From contig NZ_SACQ01000002.1 of NCBI RefSeq assembly GCF_004005935.1, positions 1 to 64,000 on the forward strand: a DNA stretch of 64,000 bases, written 5' to 3'. The stretch's first letter is position 1, and every line of letters starts with the position of its first letter. The translations under genes and the position numbers were made by a program. The notes under the pieces are model-generated. The model was not told the DNA's origin and made no database searches. It was given only the letters and a program-made list of their open reading frames with translations. This DNA comes from Neptunomonas marina (GTDB taxonomy: Bacteria; Pseudomonadota; Gammaproteobacteria; Pseudomonadales; Balneatricaceae). Below, one piece after another: positions 17,234-26,290 of this stretch.

Positions 17234-17821
17234 ATGCAAATTACTAAAATCATTTCCTCTGCCACGGTTGAACGTTTAAAGCAAAAAGCACGAAAGCTTA
17301 AACGTGAAAAATCTATTCCACACACTCAAGCACTCGATGAAATTGCAATCTCTGTTGGTTTTAATCATTGGCATCAGGTTGTACAAGCTAATGACGTACT
17401 GAAACCAACAGAAGTGGCATTATCTTCAGGATGTGTCATGGCTTTTGATGTCAAAGATGGTATGGATGTCGATACCAGTGATGGAATTTTAATTGAAGAC
17501 CACTTCTTGGAGATGCTCACTGAAAAGCAGCTATTCGAAATTTATGCCAATTCCCCTGATGAGGACGACGAACAAAACAGGCCGCTAAAAGAAACGCTAT
17601 CGGATTCAGAGCTTCATGAGTATTTTCGAGATTATTGCTCATTCATGTACTTCCGTCTTGCCGAGCCTCATGCAAACAAACCGCTGAAAGAAGTATTGGC
17701 TCTTATACGACAGTACTCGTTTTGGATGCCGCAATATATTTGGCTTCAAGGCCACCTTATTGATACTTACCATTTGCCTGCTGAAGACGAGAACGGTAAT
17801 ACCGTAGGCGTGAGGTTTTAG
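17234..17821 (+). CDS. Hypothetical protein in the traJ-traL hotspot
   Basis: About 195 residues from ATG 17234, which has AGGAG 9 bases upstream; the frame is open further back to 17201. The N-terminus is basic (VERLKQKARKLKREKSIPHTQALDEIA) and is followed by a segment reading GFNHWHQVVQAN. Short regions like this occur at the start of a family loosely annotated as glyoxalase-related or DUF5623. The rest is acidic and unrecognised (DEDDEQNRP). It is transcribed against the tra genes, as is common for cargo at this hotspot. I assign no function. Confidence 0.65.
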   Translation: MQITKIISSATVERLKQKARKLKREKSIPHTQALDEIAISVGFNHWHQVVQANDVLKPTEVALSSGCVMAFDVKDGMDVDTSDGILIEDHFLEMLTEKQLFEIYANSPDEDDEQNRPLKETLSDSELHEYFRDYCSFMYFRLAEPHANKPLKEVLALIRQYSFWMPQYIWLQGHLIDTYHLPAEDENGNTVGVRF

Positions 17822-17847
17822 CTCTACAAGATGAGGCCTGACAGGCC

Positions 17848-18483
17848 TCATATCTTCTTCTGCAAGTGACTTAACGCCAACCCTGCCATCAATGCCAAGC
17901 CGATGATCAGCGACGGTAACACCACCGGTGGAATAGCCAGCGGGGCGAACAATCCCATAAACAGCAAAATGACACCTGAGCCCAGGATAATCATGCTGTA
18001 GCGGTGAATAATAGGGCTCGAAAAATCAAAGGTTGTCTTCTTAATCTTCCAGGTCATCAAGCCGTCCCACAGCGCCGGTAACATGAGAATAAGCGCAAAG
18101 GGCAACCAGACCATCAGCAAAGCAAATCGAGTGAACACTTGGTACAGCACATCAAAAAATGCCTGAATGCGGTCTTCTACCCAGACAAACCAAAAGCCTC
18201 CCATGTTCTCCATCCCTTTAGAGCGCATTCGCTGCTCTTCAGTGGGGATTAGAAAATTACGCACAGATTGTTCCATCTGCGTATCCACAACCCATGATTG
18301 ATACCAGCCATGGCTAGTTTGACCAATCCAATAGCTTGTTTGTGCGCCCAATTGGTTTTGGATCATCTGCTTCTCTTTACTAATGACCCGGCCAGTCCAA
18401 TCACCGGGCACTAACACGCTAATGGCAATAATCTCTAGCATCAGCGCCAGACACAGCAGCCAAACCGACTTATGCTTGCTCAT
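17848..18483 (-). CDS. traJ: TraJ-like membrane protein (DUF4400 type)
   Basis: A 211-residue protein with four predicted membrane segments (residues 7-24, about 115-140, about 160-180, 185-205). Its position after traI-traD and a small gene, and its topology, match the DUF4400 membrane protein named TraJ in SXT/R391 ICEs and IncA/C plasmids. The exact role in transfer is not settled; it is not the F regulator TraJ. It overlaps the upstream gene by 14 bases. Confidence 0.78.
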   Translation of the reverse strand: MSKHKSVWLLCLALMLEIIAISVLVPGDWTGRVISKEKQMIQNQLGAQTSYWIGQTSHGWYQSWVVDTQMEQSVRNFLIPTEEQRMRSKGMENMGGFWFVWVEDRIQAFFDVLYQVFTRFALLMVWLPFALILMLPALWDGLMTWKIKKTTFDFSSPIIHRYSMIILGSGVILLFMGLFAPLAIPPVVLPSLIIGLALMAGLALSHLQKKI

Positions 18484-19030
18484 GCCAAATATCCTCTTCT
18501 ACTCGGGCCAGCATGGCTGCAACGGTTGGCGTCATAATTCGGGCTTTAATCACTTGTTGAAGCCGCTTTGTCGTCGTATGACCACTGACATAACGCACCT
18601 CGATGCGTCCTTCAGTCAGATACACCATCCGATTTGGACGATTACGAATCCAGGAGTGGAAATAGACACCATCCACAGCGGCCCACTCGAAATGGTCAGG
18701 ATCACGCAGGCGAATCCCCGTTAAAGCACTGGCGGCAGTCCAGGTCAGTGCCTCAATGAAATGCCAAAGGCGTACACTGTCATCATCACAACTGACTTCT
18801 TCGTAACTGCCCAAACCATTACACAGACACAAATCAAAGATGGAATGGCCATCTAACGTGAACGCATCCGTTAAGTAGTCCGCCAAGCAATACACCGAGG
18901 CCAAAGCATGAGGCCAGTCGGTTTCAAGTAGTCTTAAGGTTTCCTTGAACTGGGGGTTATGTTGCTGCCACTGAGCGAGCATTTCTTTACTGGTAAGTGT
19001 TGTCATTTTCAGACAGACAGAATGATGCAT
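18470..19030 (-). CDS. Conserved ICE/IncA-C transfer-region protein (s043-like)
   Basis: A 186-residue soluble protein located between traD and traJ, matching the conserved small gene found there in SXT/R391 ICEs and IncA/C plasmids. ATG at 19030 has AAGGAG 6 bases upstream, so I use it, although the start MTTLTSKEML 8 codons later is possible. No motif of known function is visible. Confidence 0.72.
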   Translation of the reverse strand: MHHSVCLKMTTLTSKEMLAQWQQHNPQFKETLRLLETDWPHALASVYCLADYLTDAFTLDGHSIFDLCLCNGLGSYEEVSCDDDSVRLWHFIEALTWTAASALTGIRLRDPDHFEWAAVDGVYFHSWIRNRPNRMVYLTEGRIEVRYVSGHTTTKRLQQVIKARIMTPTVAAMLARVEEDIWHEQA

Positions 19031-19039
19031 ACAGACTCC

Positions 19040-20860
19040 TTATGCTGCCTGTGTAGAGCTGGTTAAAATAGGAATGCGACCTTTGATCACGCGGCCACCT
19101 GAAAGCTTGGCGATGTACTCTAGGTTGGGGAGCTGGCCCAATAACTGCGGTGGAAACATATCGCCTTCTTCTTCCATCAAGCGCTCGCCATGATTGCCGG
19201 TAAACAACGCGGGGCTGTCCGAGTTGGACGACATACCTTGAGTTTGCATGATGTACTGCAACCGAGTCTTAGGCAGATTGTCGGTAATGTACTGCTGCGT
19301 TTCGGCATCCATCACCCGAAGGGCTATCAAGTTGTTGATGTTACCTAACACCTGGCGAGCTTTAGCTTCACTGCCTGTACGAGCTGCAAAGTCAGCAAAG
19401 GTCTGAGTAGCAATTACACAACGCATTTTTGCGCCACGGCCTTTGTTGAGCAGTTGAATGAAGGGATCGTTGACGACTTCAGCAGCCTCATCGATGAAGA
19501 TATTTACGGGACGATTTTCAACACCATAGTTATAGCGGTCACCGGCCACGGCGGTGAGATCGGATAAAAGCAACGAACCAATGGCGCTGCCAACCATGGC
19601 GTCGGTCAATGAATCCAAGCCGATATAGGCCACTTGGGCATTGTTGATAATACGGCCAGAATCCGTAATTAACCGGCTGTCATCCACATCGTTTGCAATC
19701 GGTGATAGCAATGGGCCTAGTTCACTTGATGTGAGCATATTGAGTACCGGCATCAGTGAGGCCACCATCTTGGAATAGTGGGTTCTATCATGTTCAAACA
19801 TACTCAATAGCCCCTCTAAATCAGTATTGGCGGCAACGGGCTGAATGCGTTCGTAGTAAAAAAGCAGCATCGCCATGGCTTGTTTTGCCAATGTATTAGC
19901 CTTTTCGGTAAAGCGCTTAATCTCCACACTAAAGTTCGGATACACCTGCTCACCCCAAGCCGTGACGGCTTTTACTACTAAGCCTTCTGGGCCACCTTCC
20001 AAGAATCTTCTCAGTGTTTTCAGATCAGGACGTTGTGAAGTAAGCAGCAGACCTTGCACGATGTTATTCAGTGCCATTTGTCCAAAGGCTTTAAATGGAT
20101 CAGCCCCGGTTTCGGATGGGATTAAGGCCGCAATTCGGCTGGCAATTTCAGTGCCTCGGTTAAAGTTTCTCAGGGGATTAAGACGTACTGAATGCTCTGG
20201 AAAACCCGGATGAAAATACACAAAGCGCTCAGGACTACCGGCGGCAATACAGGCTCGTTGCGCATTATCCTTAAGTTCCTTGTCTCCCTTAGGATCAATA
20301 ATAATCACGGCTTCATTACGCAAAATGGCCTGAGTGATCATCGCATCAAAGCATCGGGTTTTTCCGGCACCGGTCGTACCAACTATTAAGGTATGCCCCT
20401 CAGTGTGACCAACTGGCTGGTACACATCTTCTTCTTTGGGCTCAACACCATGAATCCAGGTTGAACCCATTTGCTTGCCGTGACCTTGGTTAAGCAAGGT
20501 TTGCTTATCCCGCTTTAGGATTTCATAAGCGCGTTGGGCATGACGTTGATCCCACTCAAAGCCATACCCTAACCACAATTCATCAGGATGTTTTGCCATC
20601 ACCTTTTGCAAATGCGACAGCTCCATAAATGCCAATGGTTTGCCTTTTAGCCCCTTCTGTAATTTATAAAGACGGTAAGCCTCAGGAAGGCGATACAACG
20701 CCATGCCCGAGGAAATCCCTGTCATCCACCAAAATGGCTCAGGTGGTAACTCTGTCAGCATTTCTGCGGCAATTGCCCCAGTTGCCCCAACCAGCCAACC
20801 TGCTGCTGCCATGGCTTCATAGTTCGTGCGCCAGGGCATCTCGTATGCGTTTTCTTTCAT
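19040..20860 (-). CDS. traD: TraD, conjugative coupling protein (T4CP)
   Basis: A 606-residue VirD4/TraD-type ATPase that connects the relaxosome to the secretion channel. Two membrane segments lie near the N-terminus (about residues 15-60). Walker A is LIVGTTGAGKTRCFDAMI (about residue 140) and Walker B is NIFIDEAAEVV (about residue 465). The length equals the SXT-type TraD. It follows traI with about 48 bases between them and sits in the traI-traD-s043-traJ operon. Confidence 0.95.
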   Translation of the reverse strand: MKENAYEMPWRTNYEAMAAAGWLVGATGAIAAEMLTELPPEPFWWMTGISSGMALYRLPEAYRLYKLQKGLKGKPLAFMELSHLQKVMAKHPDELWLGYGFEWDQRHAQRAYEILKRDKQTLLNQGHGKQMGSTWIHGVEPKEEDVYQPVGHTEGHTLIVGTTGAGKTRCFDAMITQAILRNEAVIIIDPKGDKELKDNAQRACIAAGSPERFVYFHPGFPEHSVRLNPLRNFNRGTEIASRIAALIPSETGADPFKAFGQMALNNIVQGLLLTSQRPDLKTLRRFLEGGPEGLVVKAVTAWGEQVYPNFSVEIKRFTEKANTLAKQAMAMLLFYYERIQPVAANTDLEGLLSMFEHDRTHYSKMVASLMPVLNMLTSSELGPLLSPIANDVDDSRLITDSGRIINNAQVAYIGLDSLTDAMVGSAIGSLLLSDLTAVAGDRYNYGVENRPVNIFIDEAAEVVNDPFIQLLNKGRGAKMRCVIATQTFADFAARTGSEAKARQVLGNINNLIALRVMDAETQQYITDNLPKTRLQYIMQTQGMSSNSDSPALFTGNHGERLMEEEGDMFPPQLLGQLPNLEYIAKLSGGRVIKGRIPILTSSTQAA

Positions 20861-20908
20861 TCATGCTCCGCAAAATAACCGTTTACAATCCGCTTAACTT
20901 CAAATGGA

Positions 20909-23059
20909 TTAACGTTTAGCGTGAGCGGTAAACAGAACCGTTTCCCCCTCATCAAACTGGCATTGGTCACTGGCCGAGATCCCCCGAAGCAGCTGTCCGG
21001 CTGGAATGCCATGCTCATTGGCGACTTGGCGTAAGGTTTGAATCGTGACGCGAATACCATCGGCACTATGATCCACGTCTGGGTAATCGCCATCGGTCAG
21101 TAAGATGGGCAAATCTTTCACAAAATTAACCATCTGTTGCCGCTGCGCGTGTTTGGGGTCTGTACTTGAGTTCGCATTGGCCGCAATCGGCTTTTGCTTA
21201 CGTTCCGCTCTTGTGGCGGGCTCTTTTGCTTGGGCATTGGCTGTCTCAGTTCGACTAGGACGCTGTGAAGCCTCTTCGTTCTGAATTGCTGCCGCCGGTT
21301 CTTCGTCTTGTTTGGAGAGGTCTATCAGTGCAGTTAGCCCTTTCGAAACTGACACTTTTAGCAGCAACCCTTGCTCCTGAACGCCATCATTCGTAGTCAC
21401 CGTTCTGGCCTTACGTGTCGGGTTTGCCGGATCTAGTTCAAGCCAATCTAATCGACTGAGTTCAGCAAGTAGTTTTCGGGGGGCACACCAAGGTCTTACG
21501 GCATCGGGATAGCGGATCAGTATCTGTTCACCAACCATAACCAACGCACTGCTGGCCTCTGGAAGCCACGACAAAGATTCAGGGAGATTCAATGCCTCTG
21601 CATCGTGCTGGTTTAGGTTATTTGAGATAGCGCCATCATATGAATTGTTAGGCTTTTCACATCCATCACCCGGAACGTTTTCATTTTCCTGAAGGTGATT
21701 AACATCACTGGCATGACGAAGTTCATCATCTTGGTCGGACGATTTTGACGATGGGGACTCAGCCGAATTACTGAGTTCGATTGATGATGACTCTTCAGGC
21801 AAGTCTGAATGCTCACTGGAGCGACTCTGTGACTCTGCTTGTGTTTGCTGTGTTGCTTCCCACTCAGATTTGTTAAACAGTGTCACACCACTTGGTACAT
21901 TCGAGCTGAACAATAAATCGGCCTCAGATATATGCAGCATGGGTAGCCAGATTGGCTTGCCGTCTTTGATCAGCACTTCGGGGACAAGGCTTTCATATCG
22001 CTCATTTGAGGCGGATTTAGTGGCCAATCCTCGCTCAATGAGGATGTCCGCAAGGGTATCGGGATCTCTTGGAATGCCAGGTATTTTGTCTTTGGCCAAC
22101 AGCTCAATGATTTCCTTAGCCGCACTTTTCCAAACCAGGTAAAGATTGGTTGATTGATTCGATTTTCGTAACCAGACTCTGGCGTCTCGCTGATTGACCA
22201 GCCACTGGGAACTGGCAAGTAATCGCCTCATGGCATCAAGTAGATAGCGTTCGACTGGGACTCCAAGGGCATTGTCGTCAACGGAAATTCGTTGAGCTTT
22301 CAGGTCTCGCTGGACACTGGTTTGGTCAGCTTCAATGACCAATTTAGAAAGGACATGCTCGGGATCGGTATTGCCAATTGCTTCAAGCATGGCTTGCAAA
22401 ATCTCAGGGCCCGGCTGGGTTAACCAGGCGAGCAACTCAGGTGTCATCACCCGGTTTAACACGAGAATTGAAAATTGCTCGTGCCGCTTGCACCGTCCGT
22501 CGCGCCAGCGAATGAAATAGCGTTCAATGCTGTTATTAGTGGTCCACTGAGATAAGGTTTCTAAAAAAGGGTTCCACTGATAGCGTCCATCTTCGTCCGT
22601 GATGGACAAGTCTGAAACGGGTTTACCAATATCGTGGAACAAACCGCCAAGAGCAGCCGCAACACGCCACCTTGGCTCTAGCTCTTTTTTCTCAACCGGA
22701 GTGCCACTGGCAACAAAGATAATCCCTTCCGCTGCTTGTGCCGCCCAGAAAGCAACTTCCAACGAATGACGTAATAAACCACCCGCACCACTGTGATGAT
22801 GATGCTCAGAAGCTGGCAACAAATGAACATAAGCAGCCAGATGATCAATGCAGGGCTGAATTAACCTTTGAAACTCACGCTGATTAAATCCAAGTACCTG
22901 GCGCAGTTTGGCAATTAGCTCGTCTTGTGTGGACTGCAAATCCTCGGGTGACGCAGCTGGCAACCCCTTCAGGAATGGCGGGTAGCGTGGAATTTCTGCA
23001 TCCAGTTGCGATGACAGCTCTGGTAGTGCTTTTGTTTGAAAAAATAGGTTTTTGAACAT
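20909..23059 (-). CDS. traI: TraI, MOBH-family conjugative relaxase
   Basis: A 716-residue relaxase that nicks oriT. The N-terminal TraI_2 domain has HHHHSGAGGLLRHSLEV and LGGLFHDIGKPVSD, the histidine/HD motifs of the MOBH group. A low-complexity Ser/Glu/Asp linker covers about residues 400-480, then a C-terminal TraI_2_C domain (LSWLPEASSALVMVGEQIL...). The 716-residue size is the one typical of SXT TraI. The start has GGAGGT 5 bases upstream. Confidence 0.95.
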   Translation of the reverse strand: MFKNLFFQTKALPELSSQLDAEIPRYPPFLKGLPAASPEDLQSTQDELIAKLRQVLGFNQREFQRLIQPCIDHLAAYVHLLPASEHHHHSGAGGLLRHSLEVAFWAAQAAEGIIFVASGTPVEKKELEPRWRVAAALGGLFHDIGKPVSDLSITDEDGRYQWNPFLETLSQWTTNNSIERYFIRWRDGRCKRHEQFSILVLNRVMTPELLAWLTQPGPEILQAMLEAIGNTDPEHVLSKLVIEADQTSVQRDLKAQRISVDDNALGVPVERYLLDAMRRLLASSQWLVNQRDARVWLRKSNQSTNLYLVWKSAAKEIIELLAKDKIPGIPRDPDTLADILIERGLATKSASNERYESLVPEVLIKDGKPIWLPMLHISEADLLFSSNVPSGVTLFNKSEWEATQQTQAESQSRSSEHSDLPEESSSIELSNSAESPSSKSSDQDDELRHASDVNHLQENENVPGDGCEKPNNSYDGAISNNLNQHDAEALNLPESLSWLPEASSALVMVGEQILIRYPDAVRPWCAPRKLLAELSRLDWLELDPANPTRKARTVTTNDGVQEQGLLLKVSVSKGLTALIDLSKQDEEPAAAIQNEEASQRPSRTETANAQAKEPATRAERKQKPIAANANSSTDPKHAQRQQMVNFVKDLPILLTDGDYPDVDHSADGIRVTIQTLRQVANEHGIPAGQLLRGISASDQCQFDEGETVLFTAHAKR

Positions 23060-23176
23060 AGTGAACCTCCGACACGATAGTGTGAAGGTTCATAAACTCA
23101 CCGGCGGTGAATTAGATGTAAAAGAACCGCACCTATTTGACTAGGAAGTGGCGAAGCAGTTTTTTCTTAATTGAAA

Positions 23177-24916
23177 CTAATTTTGCAAAGGTTTCCAACT
23201 TTTAGAAAAGCCAGCGCTTTTCGAAGTTGGCGCATTTGCAGGACGTTTCATTTTCACAGTCATAGGAAATGGGAAATCGACTCCTAATAACAATGCTTCT
23301 CCTTGACCCAAGACAGGGAGAAAAGATGCTGAACGTTGATCAATAGCGCCAACAGCCTTTTTTACAATTTCTTGGTCCAGCTGATTGGTCAACCTATGTA
23401 CAATAAGTGTACCAATCTGACTTAAAACATCTTCAGGAATGTCACGTGGTCGCTGAGTAGCAATGATGGTATTTAAACCATACTTTCTACCTTCTTTAGC
23501 AATATTTCCAAAGGCATCCAACTCAAACCTGTTCGTTTCTTCACCAATTCGCTTATTGAGAAATTGATGAGCTTCATCAATAAATACTAATAGAGGTGCA
23601 CCATGATTTATTGCACCTTGCCTGGCTACAGATAACAACTTTCTACCAATGGCATTAACAAGTATTTCTCTTGAGTTTGCTTCAAATGGAACTTCAGAAA
23701 GATCTAATCTCAGCACATTATTGCTACTTATTGGCGAACAGAAATCATCAATAAGATTAGGTAATGTCTTTAATTTATCATCTGGGTCAATCATCCATTT
23801 TAAATTTGGGTTGTTTGAATAGGCTTTAATCCGAGCTATCAGGTTTAAACAGTGGCCAACATCATTATCAGCTCTACCGCCCCAAATGGTAGGGTTAGGA
23901 TTATTAGCATTACCGCCATTTGGCCACACACACTCGTTTACAATTTGGTCAGCAATGTATTTAAACATCCATGGAGCTGTCTGGATAGAGCTATTCATAG
24001 ATAATAGAGCAGCTTCGTAAGGAGCCTTTGCTTGCCCAGATTTGTTCAAGAGATAATTTGCATTGATATCAAGGCCATGATTTTGTTGCTGCCAAAATTG
24101 CCACACTATTTTCTGACTCTCGATAGCTGCCTCCAGTTTAGGAGCTTGGCTTTGCGCTGAAGGCCTTAAAAAGGCTCGAATATCCAAGTCTGTAAACTGC
24201 CAATGTGGAAAAGTTAACTGATTCAATGGAGTTGCATTTGCATGATTCCCAACATAGTAACTATCACAGCCAAGTGACTCATATTCCCCCGTGGGGTCAA
24301 TAATAATTGCTTTTCCTCCAGCCTTAATCACTTGCTCGATGATGTTTGTCATCGAGTAACTTTTCCCGCCACCTGTTGCTCCTAAAATTGCGCAATGGCG
24401 TGAAAACAATTTCTCAGGGGTAACGTGAACAGTTACGGATTCATCATGCGGAAGTGAAGCTAACGGTAAATGGATTTGGCCAGGCTCCTCATCTTGTTTA
24501 CCTTCAGCGATTATTGCTACCAAATACGGGTGAGCTGAATATATTTGGCTACCTAATCTCGGATGCTGTTTAATTCCTTTGTAGTTACGACCATTAGCTG
24601 GGTTCAAACTCACTAATAATTGAACCAGTCCAATTGGGTGATTTTCAGATGGTTTATCCGCCAAACCATCAACACTTAATCTCTCTCCACCCTCAATCCA
24701 CACTTTCACTAAGCGCCCAAGTATCGCTGTTTCACCTATGTCGATGAATACAAATTCATTTACTTCACCAGCGGCTATCCGATTTCCGAATGACCAACTG
24801 GGCTCACCAGATCCCGCTTTAGATAAGTTAATAATAAGCTCGGTTGCAGATACGCTAATGACGCTACCAATCCGTCTTGTTGGATCGTAAGGGGAAAACC
24901 ACTTTTTCCTCTCCAT
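23177..24916 (-). CDS. herA: HerA-like ATPase of a SIR2-HerA defence pair
   Basis: A 579-residue HerA/DUF87 hexameric ATPase. The N-terminal HAS-barrel region (about residues 10-90) is followed by Walker A CAILGATGGGKSYS (about residue 170), Walker B LLVFIDEAHQFL (about residue 435) and a sensor-like IATQRPRDIPEDVLSQ. It starts 12 bases after the SIR2 gene ends on the same strand. SIR2-HerA pairs form large complexes that degrade NAD or DNA during phage infection. It lies directly upstream of traI with 117 bases between. Confidence 0.88.
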   Translation of the reverse strand: MERKKWFSPYDPTRRIGSVISVSATELIINLSKAGSGEPSWSFGNRIAAGEVNEFVFIDIGETAILGRLVKVWIEGGERLSVDGLADKPSENHPIGLVQLLVSLNPANGRNYKGIKQHPRLGSQIYSAHPYLVAIIAEGKQDEEPGQIHLPLASLPHDESVTVHVTPEKLFSRHCAILGATGGGKSYSMTNIIEQVIKAGGKAIIIDPTGEYESLGCDSYYVGNHANATPLNQLTFPHWQFTDLDIRAFLRPSAQSQAPKLEAAIESQKIVWQFWQQQNHGLDINANYLLNKSGQAKAPYEAALLSMNSSIQTAPWMFKYIADQIVNECVWPNGGNANNPNPTIWGGRADNDVGHCLNLIARIKAYSNNPNLKWMIDPDDKLKTLPNLIDDFCSPISSNNVLRLDLSEVPFEANSREILVNAIGRKLLSVARQGAINHGAPLLVFIDEAHQFLNKRIGEETNRFELDAFGNIAKEGRKYGLNTIIATQRPRDIPEDVLSQIGTLIVHRLTNQLDQEIVKKAVGAIDQRSASFLPVLGQGEALLLGVDFPFPMTVKMKRPANAPTSKSAGFSKSWKPLQN

Positions 24917-24928
24917 GAATAGTCTCCC

Positions 24929-26188
24929 TTATTTAATACTCGCAGTGATTTTTTCAAATGCTTTGAAGAGTTCGTCCTCGGGAGTTGTTGATCTTCGTTC
25001 AGGTAGCAGACTAGAAAACTGTTTAAACGTTGAATCCATTATTGCGATTCTGCCATCCCCATGGTCAATAGCTGCCATTAGCAGATTCCTAATCTCATCA
25101 TTGAATGAACCCGTTACACTGAATGGGTCTTTCGTTGCAACCATCAGCATAAACTCAGGGTTAGTCCTAAGCGCCATAGTCAGCGCATTATTTATATGCT
25201 TATCATTAAAACCAAAACCTAGGCACAGTACAGCCGTTTTTGGTTGTTTAACTACTTCCAAAAAAGAAGTCATCATATCTAAGTAAGGAGAATCATAAGA
25301 TGTCTGATATTTTCTACTGCTTGGATAGATAAAAACAGGTTCACCAATTTTGCTATCAGCACCTAGCTTTCTAACTCTGCCGTTAAATTTTCTCCAGTCC
25401 ACAGAGCCATGCATCTTATATAGCTGAACCACATTGGATATGTATGCGCCTTCACTGCTCTTAGAGTGCCCACGGTTCACTATGTCATACTTGAACCACA
25501 TAGGATTAAAAAAAGAGGGGTTAGAAAACTCAAAACCATCAATAACAACAAAACCAGTATTTGATGCAGCGTGCTCAAAAGCCAAGTCATAATTAGTCGT
25601 GAATAGTTTAAGTCGTTGTTGCTGAGCACTCCTTCTACCTACTGCACGCATAAATTTATCATGACTAACCCAGTCTGATTCAGGGATCGATTCAGTAAAG
25701 GTGGTTTTAGCTAAAATTATGTTTTTGGCTTGCTCAAGGAATTTACTTACTTGATTAGTTCTTTGATTTGAAAGGTTCCCAACGGCTAAAGAGGAATCGC
25801 AAAGAGACAATAATAGTTCAATGTCTGGCTTTGCATCTCCGTTTGCTTCACGATGTTTTTGAAGAGCATCATAATTTGTTGCCTTCAAAACCAATTGGAA
25901 AAGATTCTCATCTGCTTTATTACAATAATCCCAAAGGTGCCACATACTTGGAGCAATAGGCGCTTGGTTCTGCTGAGAAGGCTTATTAAATGTTAAAGAC
26001 GTGCCTGAACCAGCCAGTATGACTAAGTTATCAGTATCTAAAACTTTATTGATAAAACGAAAAAATGTGGCCAGCTCGTCATCTAAGTCATCATTAGAAA
26101 GATCAATTTCGATTGGCTCTCTCTTCGAAGACGCGGAGTTCCTTTTTATGTCTGATGACAAAAACCTTACTATGTTTTCACTTTCCAT
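24929..26188 (-). CDS. sir2: SIR2-domain NADase of a SIR2-HerA defence pair
   Basis: About 419 residues from ATG 26188 (a GGAAGG lies about 12 bases upstream; a TTG at 26218 is also in frame). SIR2 hallmarks: NLVILAGSGTSLTF (NAD-binding loop, about residue 50), LFTTNYDLAFEHA, YKMHGSVDWR (expected catalytic His) and CLGFGFNDKHINNAL, as in SIR2_2-type anti-phage effectors. Its partner HerA is 12 bases downstream. Known SIR2 effectors of this class consume NAD+ on infection. Activity here is inferred from the motifs. Confidence 0.88.
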   Translation of the reverse strand: MESENIVRFLSSDIKRNSASSKREPIEIDLSNDDLDDELATFFRFINKVLDTDNLVILAGSGTSLTFNKPSQQNQAPIAPSMWHLWDYCNKADENLFQLVLKATNYDALQKHREANGDAKPDIELLLSLCDSSLAVGNLSNQRTNQVSKFLEQAKNIILAKTTFTESIPESDWVSHDKFMRAVGRRSAQQQRLKLFTTNYDLAFEHAASNTGFVVIDGFEFSNPSFFNPMWFKYDIVNRGHSKSSEGAYISNVVQLYKMHGSVDWRKFNGRVRKLGADSKIGEPVFIYPSSRKYQTSYDSPYLDMMTSFLEVVKQPKTAVLCLGFGFNDKHINNALTMALRTNPEFMLMVATKDPFSVTGSFNDEIRNLLMAAIDHGDGRIAIMDSTFKQFSSLLPERRSTTPEDELFKAFEKITASIK

Positions 26189-26290
26189 TTTTTTATTCAC
26201 CTTCCACGTAAAAGACAACCAGCCTAGAAACCAATAAATTTCAGACGCTTGTGCTATTTAACTTCCTTCCTGAACAGCACGTAATAACAC

